Assembly: GCF_033118175.1 (NCBI RefSeq)
Contig: NC_083691.1
Span: 57,192,001-57,256,000 of the forward strand
Direction: 5' to 3'
Origin: Dama dama
Taxonomy: Eukaryota; Chordata; Mammalia; Artiodactyla; Cervidae
Length of the DNA: 64,000 nt
Program-made: the position numbers and the translations under genes
Shown: piece after piece, positions 1-8,694 of the stretch
How positions within the stretch are numbered: the stretch's first letter is position 1
Layout of the letters: every line of letters begins with the position of its first letter
Notes under the pieces: model-generated
What the model was told of the DNA's origin: nothing
Seen by the model: the letters and a program-made list of their open reading frames with translations, nothing else
The model's database searches: none

Positions 1-300
1 TTTCACCCGTTGAAGGACCTTTTGTTAATAGCTGTTTCCAGTTTTTATTATTACAAATAAAGTTTTGATGAACAGTCACATATAGCTTTTGGTGTGGATG
101 TGGGTTTCCATTTCTCTGGACTAAACATCAAGGAGTGCAATTGCTGGGTCATGTTCTAGGTGCATGTTTCTTTTTAAACTAAATTAAGTTTGCCAAGCTC
201 TTTCCACAGGATATACCATTTTACATTTTCACCAGCAATATAAGAGAAATTCCTTTTCTTCACATCCTTTCCATCATTTGGTATTGTCACCTATTAATTT
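1..300 (-). mobile_element. L1 LINE fragment (old)
   Basis: AT-rich sequence containing the reverse complement of a typical L1 3'-end stretch (an 'attgctgggtcat' segment and a 'caccagcaata' segment). L1-like sequence seems to resume at about 805-890, so the SINEs between would be insertions into it. No intact ORF is present. The family call is from memory of L1 sequence, not a search. Confidence 0.55.
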
Positions 301-568
301 TATTTTGTTTATTTTATTTTTGGCTGTGCTGAGTCTCTGGTGCTGCACGGACTTTTCTCTAGTTATGGCAAGTGGGGGCTTCCCGTTGCAGTGGCTTCTC
401 TCGTTGTGGATCATAAGCTCTAGGCTGTGCGAGATTCAGTAGTTGCAGCAAGTGGGCTAAGTAGTTGTGGTGCATGGGCTTAGTTGCTCCACGGCATGTG
501 AGATCTTCCTGGACCAGGGATGGAAACTGCATCTCCTGCATAGGTAGGCAGATTCTTCACCACTGGGT
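301..568 (-). mobile_element. CHR-type tRNA-derived SINE, antisense
   Basis: This is the reverse complement of the cetartiodactyl CHR SINE. It runs from 'tttggctgtgctgagtc' through repeated 'agtagttg' motifs and the 'ggaccaggga' box-B-like stretch to the tRNA head. The family is shared by whales, hippos and ruminants. It abuts the next SINE at its right end. Confidence 0.8.
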
Positions 569-800
569 CATGGCTTTCCAGGTGGTGCTGGTGGTGAAGA
601 ACCTGCCTGCCAATGCAGGAGATGGAAGAGACCTAGATTTGATTCCTGAGTTGGGAAGATCCCCTGGAGGAGGCCATGGCAACCCACTCCAGTATTCTTG
701 CCTGTAGAATCCCATGGACAGAGTAGCCTGGTAGGCTATAGTCCATGGGGTTGCAAAGAATTGGAGACGACTAAATCAACTTACACTCATGCGCACACCA
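569..800 (+). mobile_element. Bov-tA SINE
   Basis: A tRNA-like head (variant of 'cttcccaggtggc') is followed by the 'cctgccaatgcaggaga' segment and the Bov-A body ('caacccactccagtattcttgcc', then 'ccatggggttgcaaag'). It ends in an ACTAAATCAAC-like tail. Bov-tA is a ruminant-specific SINE mobilised by BovB. Confidence 0.85.
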
Positions 801-918
801 GGGAAACCCACCCATTTTTATTTTAGCTGTTTTAATAGGCATGAAGTGATATCTCAGTATGGTCTTGTTACCTATGTCCAGCCATAAGACACGATCAAGA
901 TAAAAAGTGAGAGCAGTG

Positions 919-1197
919 GGGGCTTTCCTGGTAGCCTGCTGATGCAGGAGATGCAGGTTCAATCCCTGGTTTGGGAGGATCCCACATACTGTGTTTGCAA
1001 CTAAGACTGTGCTCTAGAGCCTGGGAGCTGCAACTACTGAAGCCTATGCACCTTAGAACACGTGCTCTGCAACAAGAGAAACCACTTCAATGAGAAGCTT
1101 GTGCACCGCAACTAGAGAGTAGCCTCTGCTCTTGGCAACTAGAGAGATGCCATGCACAGCAACAAAGACCCATCACAGCCCAAAAAAGAAAAAAACC
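919..1197 (+). mobile_element. CHR-type tRNA-derived SINE
   Basis: A sense-orientation CHR SINE: degenerate tRNA head, 'gatgcaggagatgcaggttc', repeated 'gcaact' blocks and an A-rich tail of AAAAAAG type near 1180-1195. It carries several substitutions and no clear target-site duplication was found. Confidence 0.75.
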
Positions 1198-1800
1198 AGG
1201 GGAAGGGAGAATTTATTACTTGTATCAAGTAAGGAGAACACCAGAGATCTTGCCCAAAGTAGCACTGATGCTGAAAGCTCAGACTTTGTGCACTGGTGAC
1301 AAATCAAATCTAAGACAAGAGTTTTGAGTGAAGTAGAAGAGAATAGCTTTATTGCTTTGCCAGGCAAAGTGGAAACTTTGTGCCCCAACCCAGGAGAGTT
1401 TAGTGAGGAATTTTATAACAATGTTTCAAGGGCAGGGGATACAGATAGGATTAGTGTGTGCTGTAGGGCCTACACTCCTGTAATCTGGCCTCAGGTGGTC
1501 TCCTGATCTTCTCTGAAGAATGCTTCAAGTAATTCTGTCCTTCATTTATTGAGGGGTTTGGTTCTACAAAGAACTCAAAGATATTGTTATGTATATTCCT
1601 TAAGGGGGAACCAGGACCCTGCCTCAAGGCCGCACTATTGTTTCTCCTCCCTGGTCTCTGCATCCTCTCCCTTCCCTAATTAGCAATGGCTTGAACCTGG
1701 CCTTTGGAACTCAGGGAAGGTCAAGGAGCCTGAACAGAAAGTCTCCTGCACCCAGGAGTCCCACGGAGCCCTGCTCAGTGTCAATGTCAACTCAAAACAG
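1198..1800 (-). mobile_element. Ruminant ERV LTR (copy A), antisense
   Basis: Read on the minus strand this resembles a retroviral LTR. An AATAAA lies opposite 1348-1353, about 150 bp from the presumed 3' edge. A U3-like part opposite 1550-1750 is shared with 1990-2150 and 16745-16930. The shared landmarks are an 'aactcaaagat' stretch, 'gaggaggaact'-type sequence, 'ttgtttct', and 'ctttggaactcagggaagg'. No retroviral gene lies nearby, so it is a solo or fragmentary LTR. Confidence 0.65.
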
Positions 1801-2335
1801 CAATATTATGGAAGTTTTAAGCTAAGGATACATGCATATTCATGAAGGGGTTTGAGCAGCTGAGCATTCAGCACAGAATTAGGGCAAAGGTGGACAGAGT
1901 GCAAACATTGACTTGAAATCATGAGAGTTAGAAAAGGTTGACACACTCATTCCTTAGGTTCTGACCACTCTCGGGTCTCAGCATGTAGTAACTGTCTTCC
2001 ACCTGGATGAGGGGCTGAGTTCCTGCAGAACTCAAAGATAAGCATCAGATTGTAATGTATTTCCCTTGAGGAGGAACTAGGACTTTGCTTTACGGCTGAA
2101 CTATTGTTTCTTGACTGCTTTTCCTTTGTTCCTGCATTCTTTCGTTCCCTTAAGAGCATTAACCACTGAGGCTTGTTCAAGGGCAAGTTTTGTGACTAGG
2201 CTTAGATCACAAAATTGCTTCTCTTCTGACAAGAAAACCATGCCTGGTTCTCTTTCTCTGGGGACCCCTACCCTATCTGCTGATAGTCTTAATTTTCATT
2301 TTACTAGGGACTAGTGGTGTTATATATCTTTCTAG
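1801..2335 (-). mobile_element. Ruminant ERV LTR (copy B), antisense
   Basis: It shares the 'aactcaaagata ... gaggaggaactaggac ... actattgtttcttgactgc' block with copy A and with 16560-17020. Its 1810-2150 part is the reverse complement of 6905-7196, sharing the 'ttcatgaaggggtttgagcag' and 'cagcacagaatt' segments. No ERV coding sequence adjoins it. Confidence 0.65.
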
Positions 2336-2346
2336 GTGCTTATTGC

Positions 2347-2362
2347 ACCCCCCCCCCCCCAT
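2347..2362. repeat. Poly-C tract
   Basis: A run of about 14 C directly follows the LTR copy. Homopolymers of this length are often unstable and prone to sequencing error. Confidence 0.85.
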
Positions 2363-2399
2363 TTCCTAATTGCATCCTTTTGGTTTTTGTTTTTTACTG

Positions 2400-2842
2400 T
2401 TAAGTTTTCAGCATTTAAAAATATATTCTTGTCCAACAATAATCGAATTGAGGCTGAAAAGAACAAAGAGTTTTATTGGGGGACTTAAGAAACACAATGT
2501 AGGAGACAGAGATTCAGGTAACATAGAAGAATGTTCCAAGTCCGAAAAAGAGTCAGGGGCTTATAAAGGCAAAAGCAACAAGATTGTTAAAGTTGTCTCT
2601 CAAGACTATGATTGGCTCTGAAGCAAAAAAGAAAATATTTGTCCTTATAGGCAGTCATGAGTTATTTAGAATAATAGTCTGATAAGTTATCTTGAGTTTC
2701 TGGAACATTGTGCAGATGTTCTGGAAGCCTACTTTAAGACAATGTGTTCAAAGTTCATATTCCATCTGGCTGAGCCCTGCATAAGTCACACTTCCTCAAT
2801 GGTCTCCTGGCTCCAGTTTAGAGGTCTCTTAGCAAAACCAAC
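2400..2842. other. Unassigned, probably old ERV/LTR remnant
   Basis: No gene is visible. A TTTATT (AATAAA on the minus strand) near 2471, with 'aagaacaaagagttttattggg', looks like an antisense LTR polyadenylation region, but I could not identify the family or define the ends. Confidence 0.35.
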
Positions 2843-3183
2843 TGTTAGAAAAACGCCGCGGGAGGAAAAAAGCCGCCTCTAAGGACCGGTGGTAAAGGCC
2901 TTTATTGAGCGGTCGCTCTCAGGCAGAACTCCCGGGGTCGGGTGAGTGAGGAGACAAAGGGAGTCTGCGAGGTATGAGGGGTGGGGAGGGGTTTTATAGC
3001 CAGGGCCGGCGTCCAAGCCAGGTCTTTTCATATAAGGAAGAAAACGCTGGCTACAGCGGCGGTCAGTGTCCAAGGGCTCTGTGTTGGTACATGATTGGAC
3101 CAGGCTGCAGGGGGTCGGCCTCCGGAAGTTTAGCCAGCCTCCGGAATTTGCCTTGCGGAACTTTCCCGGGGCATGTCTCAACA
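2843..3183 (-). mobile_element. Solo ERV LTR, antisense, GC-rich
   Basis: The 341 bp on the minus strand have a clear LTR layout. The ends are TGTTGAGA and TCTAACA, an imperfect inverted repeat of TG...CA type. A CCAAT box lies opposite 3094-3098, a TATA box (gctataaaac) opposite 2991-3000, and AATAAA opposite 2901-2906. It is much richer in GC and CpG than its neighbours. There is no gag, pol or env next to it. The flanks (…ccaac and taccc…) show no target-site duplication, so ectopic recombination or decay may have altered the site. Confidence 0.75.
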
Positions 3184-3216
3184 TACCCGACCTTTCACCA
3201 ACTTCATTATGATTTT

Positions 3217-3386
3217 CCTTTCACATTCTAGATATAAGTCCTTCTTCAGCTTTGCGGCTTGCAAATATTTCCTTCTAGTCTTTAGCTTGTCTTTTCGTCC
3301 CCCTTTCACATTCTAGATATAAGTCCTTCTTCAGCTTTGCAGCTTGCAAATATTTCCTTCTAGTCTTTAGCTTGTCTTTTCATCCC
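3217..3386. repeat. Tandem duplication, 85 bp x 2, in L1-like sequence
   Basis: Copy 1 is 3217-3301 and copy 2 is 3302-3386. The copies differ at only a few positions (gcggc against gcagc; tcgtc against tcatc). Each contains 'cattctagatataagtcc' and 'gcttgcaaatatttcc', typical of the reverse complement of an L1 3' end. Confidence 0.85.
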
Positions 3387-3725
3387 TTTCATCATTGACA
3401 GGGTCCATCAGAGAGCGATATAGAAGAATAAGAAATACATTTCGCTTTCATCCATGATTCCTCTTAAAGCCCTTGTGATTTTCTAAGTGATAAGAGTTGT
3501 AGGAATATCTTTTGTTGTGATATTTAGTTTTTGTTCCCAGCTCCTGAAATAGTTGCAGAGCATAAAAGTGACAGGAGTATCCTGAGTTATTTTTACAAGT
3601 CCCTTTCAAATGAGACAGGAAGTTGGGAAGGTATAACCTTTAAAAGAATGACATGGCTGTTGAGGACACGACATAAACTGGTTAGAACCAGCTGGGTTCA
3701 AGATAGTGAAAGAGTCAACTTCCAG
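3387..3725. other. Intergenic; no gene seen
   Basis: AT-rich sequence without a convincing ORF. Its left part probably continues the old L1 fragment ('catcattgacagggtcc'). Nothing else could be assigned. Confidence 0.4.
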
Positions 3726-3729
3726 TAGA

Positions 3730-4160
3730 CTTTGAGCCTCATTATAATCTCATTTTAATACATTAGCACCTAAATGACACACCAATAGGCACCCTGACGG
3801 TTCCTAGGTTAATCATAAAAGGCCAAAAACTGGATAGTGACCCAATTTCTGGAAATCTCTACCCCTTCCCCCAAATAGTTGGAACAATTCTCCCACTCAT
3901 TAGCCTATGAAATTACCCAGTCCATAAACGCTAGCCACCCTTAGTTGAGGACCTCTCACCTTCTGAGATGGACCGCACTCTGTCTATGGTGAGTTTCTCC
4001 CAGGGTTGCTCTCACTCTCTGAACTGGACCACATTCCATCTATGGGATGTGCACCGCTCTAAATAAATCTGTTTTCACTTTAGTATGGCTTGCTCTTGAG
4101 TTCTTTCCCATGTGAAGCCAAGGATCCACACTTGGTGGCCTGTCCCAGGGACTCACTTGA
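3730..4160 (+). mobile_element. ERV LTR, sense
   Basis: Sense-strand LTR-like sequence. An AATAAA at 4062-4067 is followed by a U5-like stretch ('ctgttttcacttt ... atggcttgctcttgag') ending near 'cctgtcccagg'. The internal repeats 'ttctgagatggaccgcactctgtctatgg' and 'ctgaactggaccacattccatctatgg' mark a short degenerate duplication within it. No ERV genes adjoin. Confidence 0.55.
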
Positions 4161-4218
4161 GATCTGGGATATCACCATCCTTGTTATTGCCAAAATCTTG
4201 GCTTTCTCTGCCCACTAA

Positions 4219-4441
4219 GGGGCTTCCCAGGTGGCCCTAGTAGTAAAGAACCCACCTGCCAATACAGGTAGACGTAAGAGATCGGGTTCGATCCTGGGGC
4301 AGGAAAATCCCCCGGAGGGGACATGGCAACCCACTCCAGTATTCTTGCTTGGAGAATCCCATAGACAGAGGAACCTGACGGGCTATCGTGCATAGGGTCG
4401 CAAAGAGTCAGATATTACTGAGTAACTTACCTTGCACACAT
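4219..4441 (+). mobile_element. Bov-tA SINE
   Basis: Full-length head, body and tail. Probable target-site duplication: TGCCCACTAAG at 4208-4218 and TGCCCACCAAAG at 4442-4453, with two differences. Confidence 0.85.
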
Positions 4442-4766
4442 GCCCACCAAAGACAAGAAATTATAGAGACAGAGTTTGGAGGAAATAGAAAGATGGTTTT
4501 AATCCTCGCTGGCTAGGGGGGGAAACACAGCAGGCTGGCACCTCAAGAACTGTGCCCCCCTAATCAGGAATCTGCAGGATCATATAGATAGGGGCTCCCA
4601 GTCAGGGGTAGGTGATAAGAAACAAAGTGAAAGGATCTAACATTCTTCTTCCTCTTGCATTGTTTCAAAAGCAGTCATAGACTGGCAACAGGTAGCCCTA
4701 TGATTAGGTCTGGTAGCCACTTAGGTCTATTGTCTTGGTTTGGTTTATTGTACTGCAGCCTTCTTT

Positions 4767-4913
4767 TCTTTTCTTTTTAAAATTAATTTATTCATTTGGC
4801 TGCTCTAGGTCCTAGTTGGGGCATATGGGATCTAGTTTCCTGACCAGGGATTGAACTCAGGCCCCCTGCATTGGGAGCTCAGAGTCTTAGCCACTGGACT
4901 ACCAGAGAATTCC
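4767..4913 (-). mobile_element. tRNA-derived SINE, antisense, with perfect TSD
   Basis: A short CHR-like SINE ('ttggctgctctaggtcc' to 'ctaccagagaattccc'). It is flanked by a perfect 14-bp duplication CTGCAGCCTTCTTT at 4753-4766 and 4914-4927, which marks the insertion precisely. Confidence 0.85.
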
Positions 4914-5040
4914 CTGCAGCCTTCTTTCTATGGTGCAAAAAGAGAACTACAAGGGGTGGTCTGAAAAGAGTGCTGCAAAGGTAAGCACCAGATATAGGAT
5001 GTGATTAGCATAGAGTTAAAGGATAACAGGGCTTCCTTGG

Positions 5041-5229
5041 TGGCTCAGCCAGTAAGGAATCTGCCTGCAACACGGGAGGCCCAGGTTCAATCCCTAGGTT
5101 GGGAAGATCCCCTGGAAGGGTAATGGCAACCCACTCCAGTATTCTTGCCTGGAGAATTCCATAGACAGAGGGCTACAATCCATGGGGTCACAAAGAGTCA
5201 GACACGACTGAGCGACTAACATGCGCACG
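5041..5229 (+). mobile_element. Bov-tA SINE with perfect TSD
   Basis: Bov-tA in sense orientation, flanked by a perfect 12-bp target duplication AAGGATAACAGG at 5029-5040 and 5230-5241. The usual GGG at the element's 5' end overlaps the duplication. Confidence 0.9.
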
Positions 5230-5460
5230 AAGGATAACAGGTGCAAAATGTAGCTCATCCAGAGTTAGAGGGAGATAGGTACAGGGTGTAACTTACATAT
5301 TATCAGGTTAGTTTTTAGAAAAGTAAACTTCATTACAGACTATAGATTAGAACAGTTAAAGGAAAAAAAAAAAAAAACTCAGGGAAGGGCAAGAGTAAAA
5401 GGAAAACTTTTTTATTCTTTTTCACTGCAACATCCTCTTGCACCACTGTTTCCTGCAACT

Positions 5461-5668
5461 CAACCACAGCCTGAGTTTATGTTAATGAGATGACTTTTGG
5501 AAGAACCCTACGGATGTGGTGGGGGTTGCTAGCTTCCACGGGAACCAACCACTGTGATTAGAGAGCTGGAACTTTCAGCCCCAACCACACCTCAAGGAAG
5601 AGGAGAGGGGCTGGAGATTGAATCTAATCACCAATGGCCAATGATTTAATCATTTGTGACTGTGTTAT
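5461..5668 (+). repeat. Left half of an older interspersed repeat (split)
   Basis: A mammalian repeat whose sequence ('ccaatggccaatgatttaatca') is interrupted at TTAT (5665-5668) by the LTR that follows. It resumes at 6166 with 'ttatgaagccttcataaaaac'. The repeat is familiar but I do not name the family. Confidence 0.6.
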
Positions 5669-6165
5669 TGTTAAGGGGAACACTGACTGAAACCGTCCAC
5701 CCTGGCCAGGTACCACAGTAACCATCTGCACGAGTTATTTTATGACAGGAGGTCCTGATAAGGAACATGAAACTAATGAGCCACCACCTACCGGAAGAAT
5801 TCAGGAAAGGTGGCAAAACCATAGAGAAGACTCCAGTCCATATGTGTACCAATCTCTCAGACTCTTCCTCCCTGGAATCCATCTTGGCTAAGTGATGTGT
5901 GCACCACTAGGAAGGACCCTGAGTCAGAAGGACTGGCCAGAGACAACCCGGAAACTCATCCCATCACCATAAAACCCAAGGCCACGAGTCACACACACGC
6001 AGAGCAGTTCTCCTGGTTTCCCTTATTCCGCTGCTCTCCACCCAGGTGCCCCTTCCCAATAAAGCCTCTCGCTTTGTCAGCGTGAGTCTCCTCGCATAAT
6101 TCATTTCCAAGTATTAGACAAGAGCCACTCTCAAGCCCTGGAATGGGTTCCCCTTCCAACCAAAA
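5669..6165 (+). mobile_element. Solo ERV LTR, sense, with TTAT duplication
   Basis: About 497 bp, starting TGTTAAGGGGAAC and ending with the near-inverse GGTTCCCCTTCCAACCA plus AAA. AATAAA is at 6058-6063. A 4-bp direct repeat TTAT lies at 5665-5668 and 6166-6169, and removing the LTR plus one TTAT rejoins the older repeat around it. The 4-bp duplication and 'cccaataaagcctctcgc' resemble gamma/ERV1-type LTRs. A 135-bp part (5785-5920) has an antisense relative at 7200-7335. Confidence 0.7.
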
Positions 6166-6350
6166 TTATGAAGCCTTCATAAAAACTCTTAGAGTAAGGA
6201 GTTTGGAAAGCTTCCAGATTGAACCCGTGGAGGTGCTGGTGGAAGCAGATAGGGTAACGGTCCTGGAGAAAGAGAAGCAGGCAAGGCTTTCTTTCATTTT
6301 GGCCTCATGCATTTTGTGACCTAAGTCTGGCCACAATGCTTGCCTTTGAA
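6166..6350 (+). repeat. Right half of the split older repeat
   Basis: Continuation of 5461-5668 after the LTR ('aagccttcataaaaac', 'gaaagcttccagattgaa', 'cgtggaggtgctgg'). Confidence 0.5.
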
Positions 6351-6357
6351 CAGGCCA

Positions 6358-6905
6358 TGAAATGAAAAGATGCTTGCTCCTTGGAAGAAAAGCTATGACA
6401 AACCTAGACAGAATATTAAAAAGCAGAGATATCACTTTGCTGACAAAGGTCCATATAGTCAAAGCTACGGTTTTTGCAGTAGTCATGCATGTACAGATGT
6501 GAAAGCTGAGCCATAAAGAAGGCTGAGCGCTAAAAAATCAATGCTTTTGAACTGTGGTGTTGGAGAAGTCTCTTGAGAATCCCTTGGACTGCAAAAATAT
6601 CAAACCAGTCAATCCTAAGGGAAATCCACCCTGAATATTCATTGGAAAGACTGCTGCTGAAGCTGAAGCTTCAGTCCTTTAGCTACCGGATGCAAATAGC
6701 TGACCCACTGGAAAAGAGCCTGATGCTGGGAAAGATTAAGGGCAGGAGGAGAAGGGGGCAATAGTGGACAAGATGATTGGATAGCATCAGCAACTCAATG
6801 GACATGAGTTTGAGCACACTCCAGAAGATAGTGAAAGACAGAGACAGGCATGCTGCAACCTATGAGGTCGCTGAATCTGACATGACTTAACGACTGAGCA
6901 ACAAA
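6358..6905 (+). mobile_element. BovB LINE, 3' fragment
   Basis: A 5'-truncated BovB. It carries the C-terminal part of the RT ORF ('agaatattaaaaagcagagat', 'gcttttgaactgtggtgttgg') and the 3' end ('catgacttaacgactgagcaac'). Several stop codons and substitutions break the frame. BovB is the RTE-clade LINE found in ruminants and squamates, attributed to horizontal transfer. Confidence 0.9.
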
Positions 6906-7196
6906 TGGAAATGAAGGAATTCAGGAACAAAGGAAAAGCAGTTAAGAAACAATAGTTCAGCGATGAAACAAAGCCTTAGTTCCTCCTCAAGGGATATATA
7001 TCACAATCTGATACTTACCTTTCAGTTCTTCGGGAACTCAACTGGAGGGTACAATAATGATGCTGACCTTTTTTGATCGGGGTGACTAAATCAACTGAAG
7101 CTTAGACTCTGAATCTTTGCCCCAATTCTGTGCTGAGTTCTCTGCTGCCCAAGCCCCTTCATGAACATACATGTACTCTTAACTCAAAAGTTCCCT
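6905..7196 (+). mobile_element. Ruminant ERV LTR, opposite orientation to copies A/B
   Basis: Reverse complement of 1810-2150. It shares 'aaacaatagttcagc', 'agttcctcctcaaggga', 'atctgatacttacctt' and 'ccccttcatgaacatac'. It abuts a fragment related to the 5669-6165 LTR. Confidence 0.7.
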
Positions 7197-7335
7197 AATT
7201 TAGGGTCTTTCCTAGTGGTGTGTGCATTACTCAGCCAAGATGGATTCCAGTGAGGATTCTGGGAGGTTGGTAGGACATATGGAACGGTGAATCCTCTCTC
7301 CTTTTGACCTTTCCTGAATTCATCTGGTTGCTGAT
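7197..7335 (-). mobile_element. ERV LTR fragment, antisense relative of 5785-5920
   Basis: The reverse complement matches the sense LTR at 5785-5920 through 'gaattcaggaaaggt', 'tggaatccatcttggct' and 'cacaccactaggaa'. Matching stops sharply at both sides, so it is a fragment or a chimeric LTR. Confidence 0.65.
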
Positions 7336-7584
7336 AGCTTTTTGGTTCTGCATTGCTTATCAGGACCTGGTAAGGATCTTAACAACCAGGACCAAGATCT
7401 TAACAACAAGATTGTTAAGATAGCTCATGCAATCAGCTACAGTCTTGCCTTACTGCTGGGCAAGCTGTTTCAGTCAATACTTTCTCTAATAGTAATAGTA
7501 GAGCAGGGAAGAAAAAGGGATTTTTTTCCTCTCAGTAATCTTCTAAAAGGTTTAGGTTGACACCTGCCATTTCTTATTATTATT
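7336..7584. other. Unassigned intergenic sequence
   Basis: Contains a short imperfect direct repeat ('ggatcttaacaaccaggacc' then 'agatcttaacaacaagat'). No gene or clear repeat family was recognised. Confidence 0.4.
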
Positions 7585-7975
7585 TGTGGTAGGCTGAATA
7601 ATGGTCCCTCAAAGGTGTCCAAATCCTAATATCTGGAGCCTGTGAAATGTTACCTTGTATCTCATGGACAGAGGAGCCTGGTGGGCTATAGTCCATGGGG
7701 TCCCAAAGAGTCGGATATGACTAAGCAACTACCACCACACATCCAAGTATGATAAGAGGAATTTTTGGGTGTGATTAAATTAAGGTTCTTGAGAGGAGGT
7801 GATTATCCTGGGTTATCTATGTGGGTCAGATATAGTCACAAGGCTCCTCATAACAGGGAGGGAGGAGATCAGATGAGTAGTAGGAAATGTGACCACAAAA
7901 CCAAGGAAGAAGCCATAAGCCAAGAATGCAGGCAGCCTCTACCTGCTAGTAACAAAGTCAGGACTAAAAGTTGAT
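7585..7975 (+). mobile_element. Old L1 fragment split by a Bov-A piece
   Basis: 'ggctgaataatggtccc' and 'gtgattaaattaaggttcttgag' match a widespread L1 3' UTR segment. The L1 is interrupted at about 7658-7735 by a Bov-A 3' piece. Confidence 0.6.
7658..7737 (+). mobile_element. Bov-A 3' fragment
   Basis: Only the final part of the SINE ('ctcatggacagaggagcctgg' to 'atgactaagcaac') is present, so the element is 5' truncated. Confidence 0.8.
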
Positions 7976-8022
7976 TCTTCTACCTCGTCTTCTTTTTTTT
8001 TTAATTAAAGTATAGTTGATTT

Positions 8023-8235
8023 GGGGTTTCCCAGGTAAAAAACTGCCTGCCAGTGCAGGAGACATAAGAGATGGGTTCAACCCCTGAGTTGGGAAGATCC
8101 CTTAGAGGAGAAAATGGCAACCCACTCCAGTATTCTTGTCTGAAGAATCCTATGGACAGAGAAGACTGGTGGCTACAGTCCATGGGGTCGCAGAGTTGGA
8201 CACGACTGAAGCAACTTAGGCACGCACGCAGGCAC
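8023..8235 (+). mobile_element. Bov-tA SINE with perfect TSD
   Basis: Sense Bov-tA inserted in L1-type sequence. A perfect 11-bp duplication ATAGTTGATTT lies at 8012-8022 and 8236-8246. Confidence 0.9.
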
Positions 8236-8239
8236 ATAG

Positions 8240-8690
8240 TTGATTTACATTTCAGGTGTACAGCAAAGTGATGCTATTTTAGATAGATAGACAGATAGAT
8301 TGATTCTTTTCCATTATACGTTCTTACAATATACTGAATATGGTTCCCTGTGCTATACAGTAGGTCCTTGTTTTTTTTTTTTCTTAATGTATATTTATTG
8401 AAGTATAACTGACTTACAATGCTTCAAGTACACAGCAAGCTGATTCAGTTATACATATACACATATATTGTCTTTGAAATTATTTTCCATTATAGGTTAT
8501 TACAATATATTGACTATAGTTCCCTGTGATGTACAGTAAACCTTTGTTGCTTGTTGCATATCTATTTTTAAATTAGAAATCTAGCATTCTATTCATACTT
8601 AGTCAAACAAGTGGAATCAAAATGTCATAAATTTTTTAGTTAGGCAAAAATTCATAAGTTTTCTAAAATATATATATTATACATATTATT
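8240..8690 (-). mobile_element. L1-type fragments, two related pieces in series
   Basis: Two successive blocks (about 8240-8370 and 8390-8545) both read 'gtacagcaa', 'ccattata', 'ttccctgtg'. This is the recurrent L1 3'-end sequence, also seen at 59690-59860, 59975-60110 and 60440-60660. A (GATA)-like run lies at 8281-8303. Confidence 0.6.
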
Positions 8691-8694
8691 ATAC

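Larger units (their letters stand above)
4444..5460 (-). mobile_element. Old LTR-like sequence split by two SINEs
   Basis: The segments 4444-4752, 4928-5028 and 5242-5460 join into one sequence once the two SINEs and their target duplications are removed. A 'gatggttttaatcc' start and overall style suggest an antisense LTR, but the family is not recognised. A run of about 14 A lies near 5363-5377. Confidence 0.4.

Noticed and set aside
3217..3386. Possible CRISPR-like direct repeats
   Set aside because: Only two adjacent 85-bp copies without spacers, in a mammalian genome.
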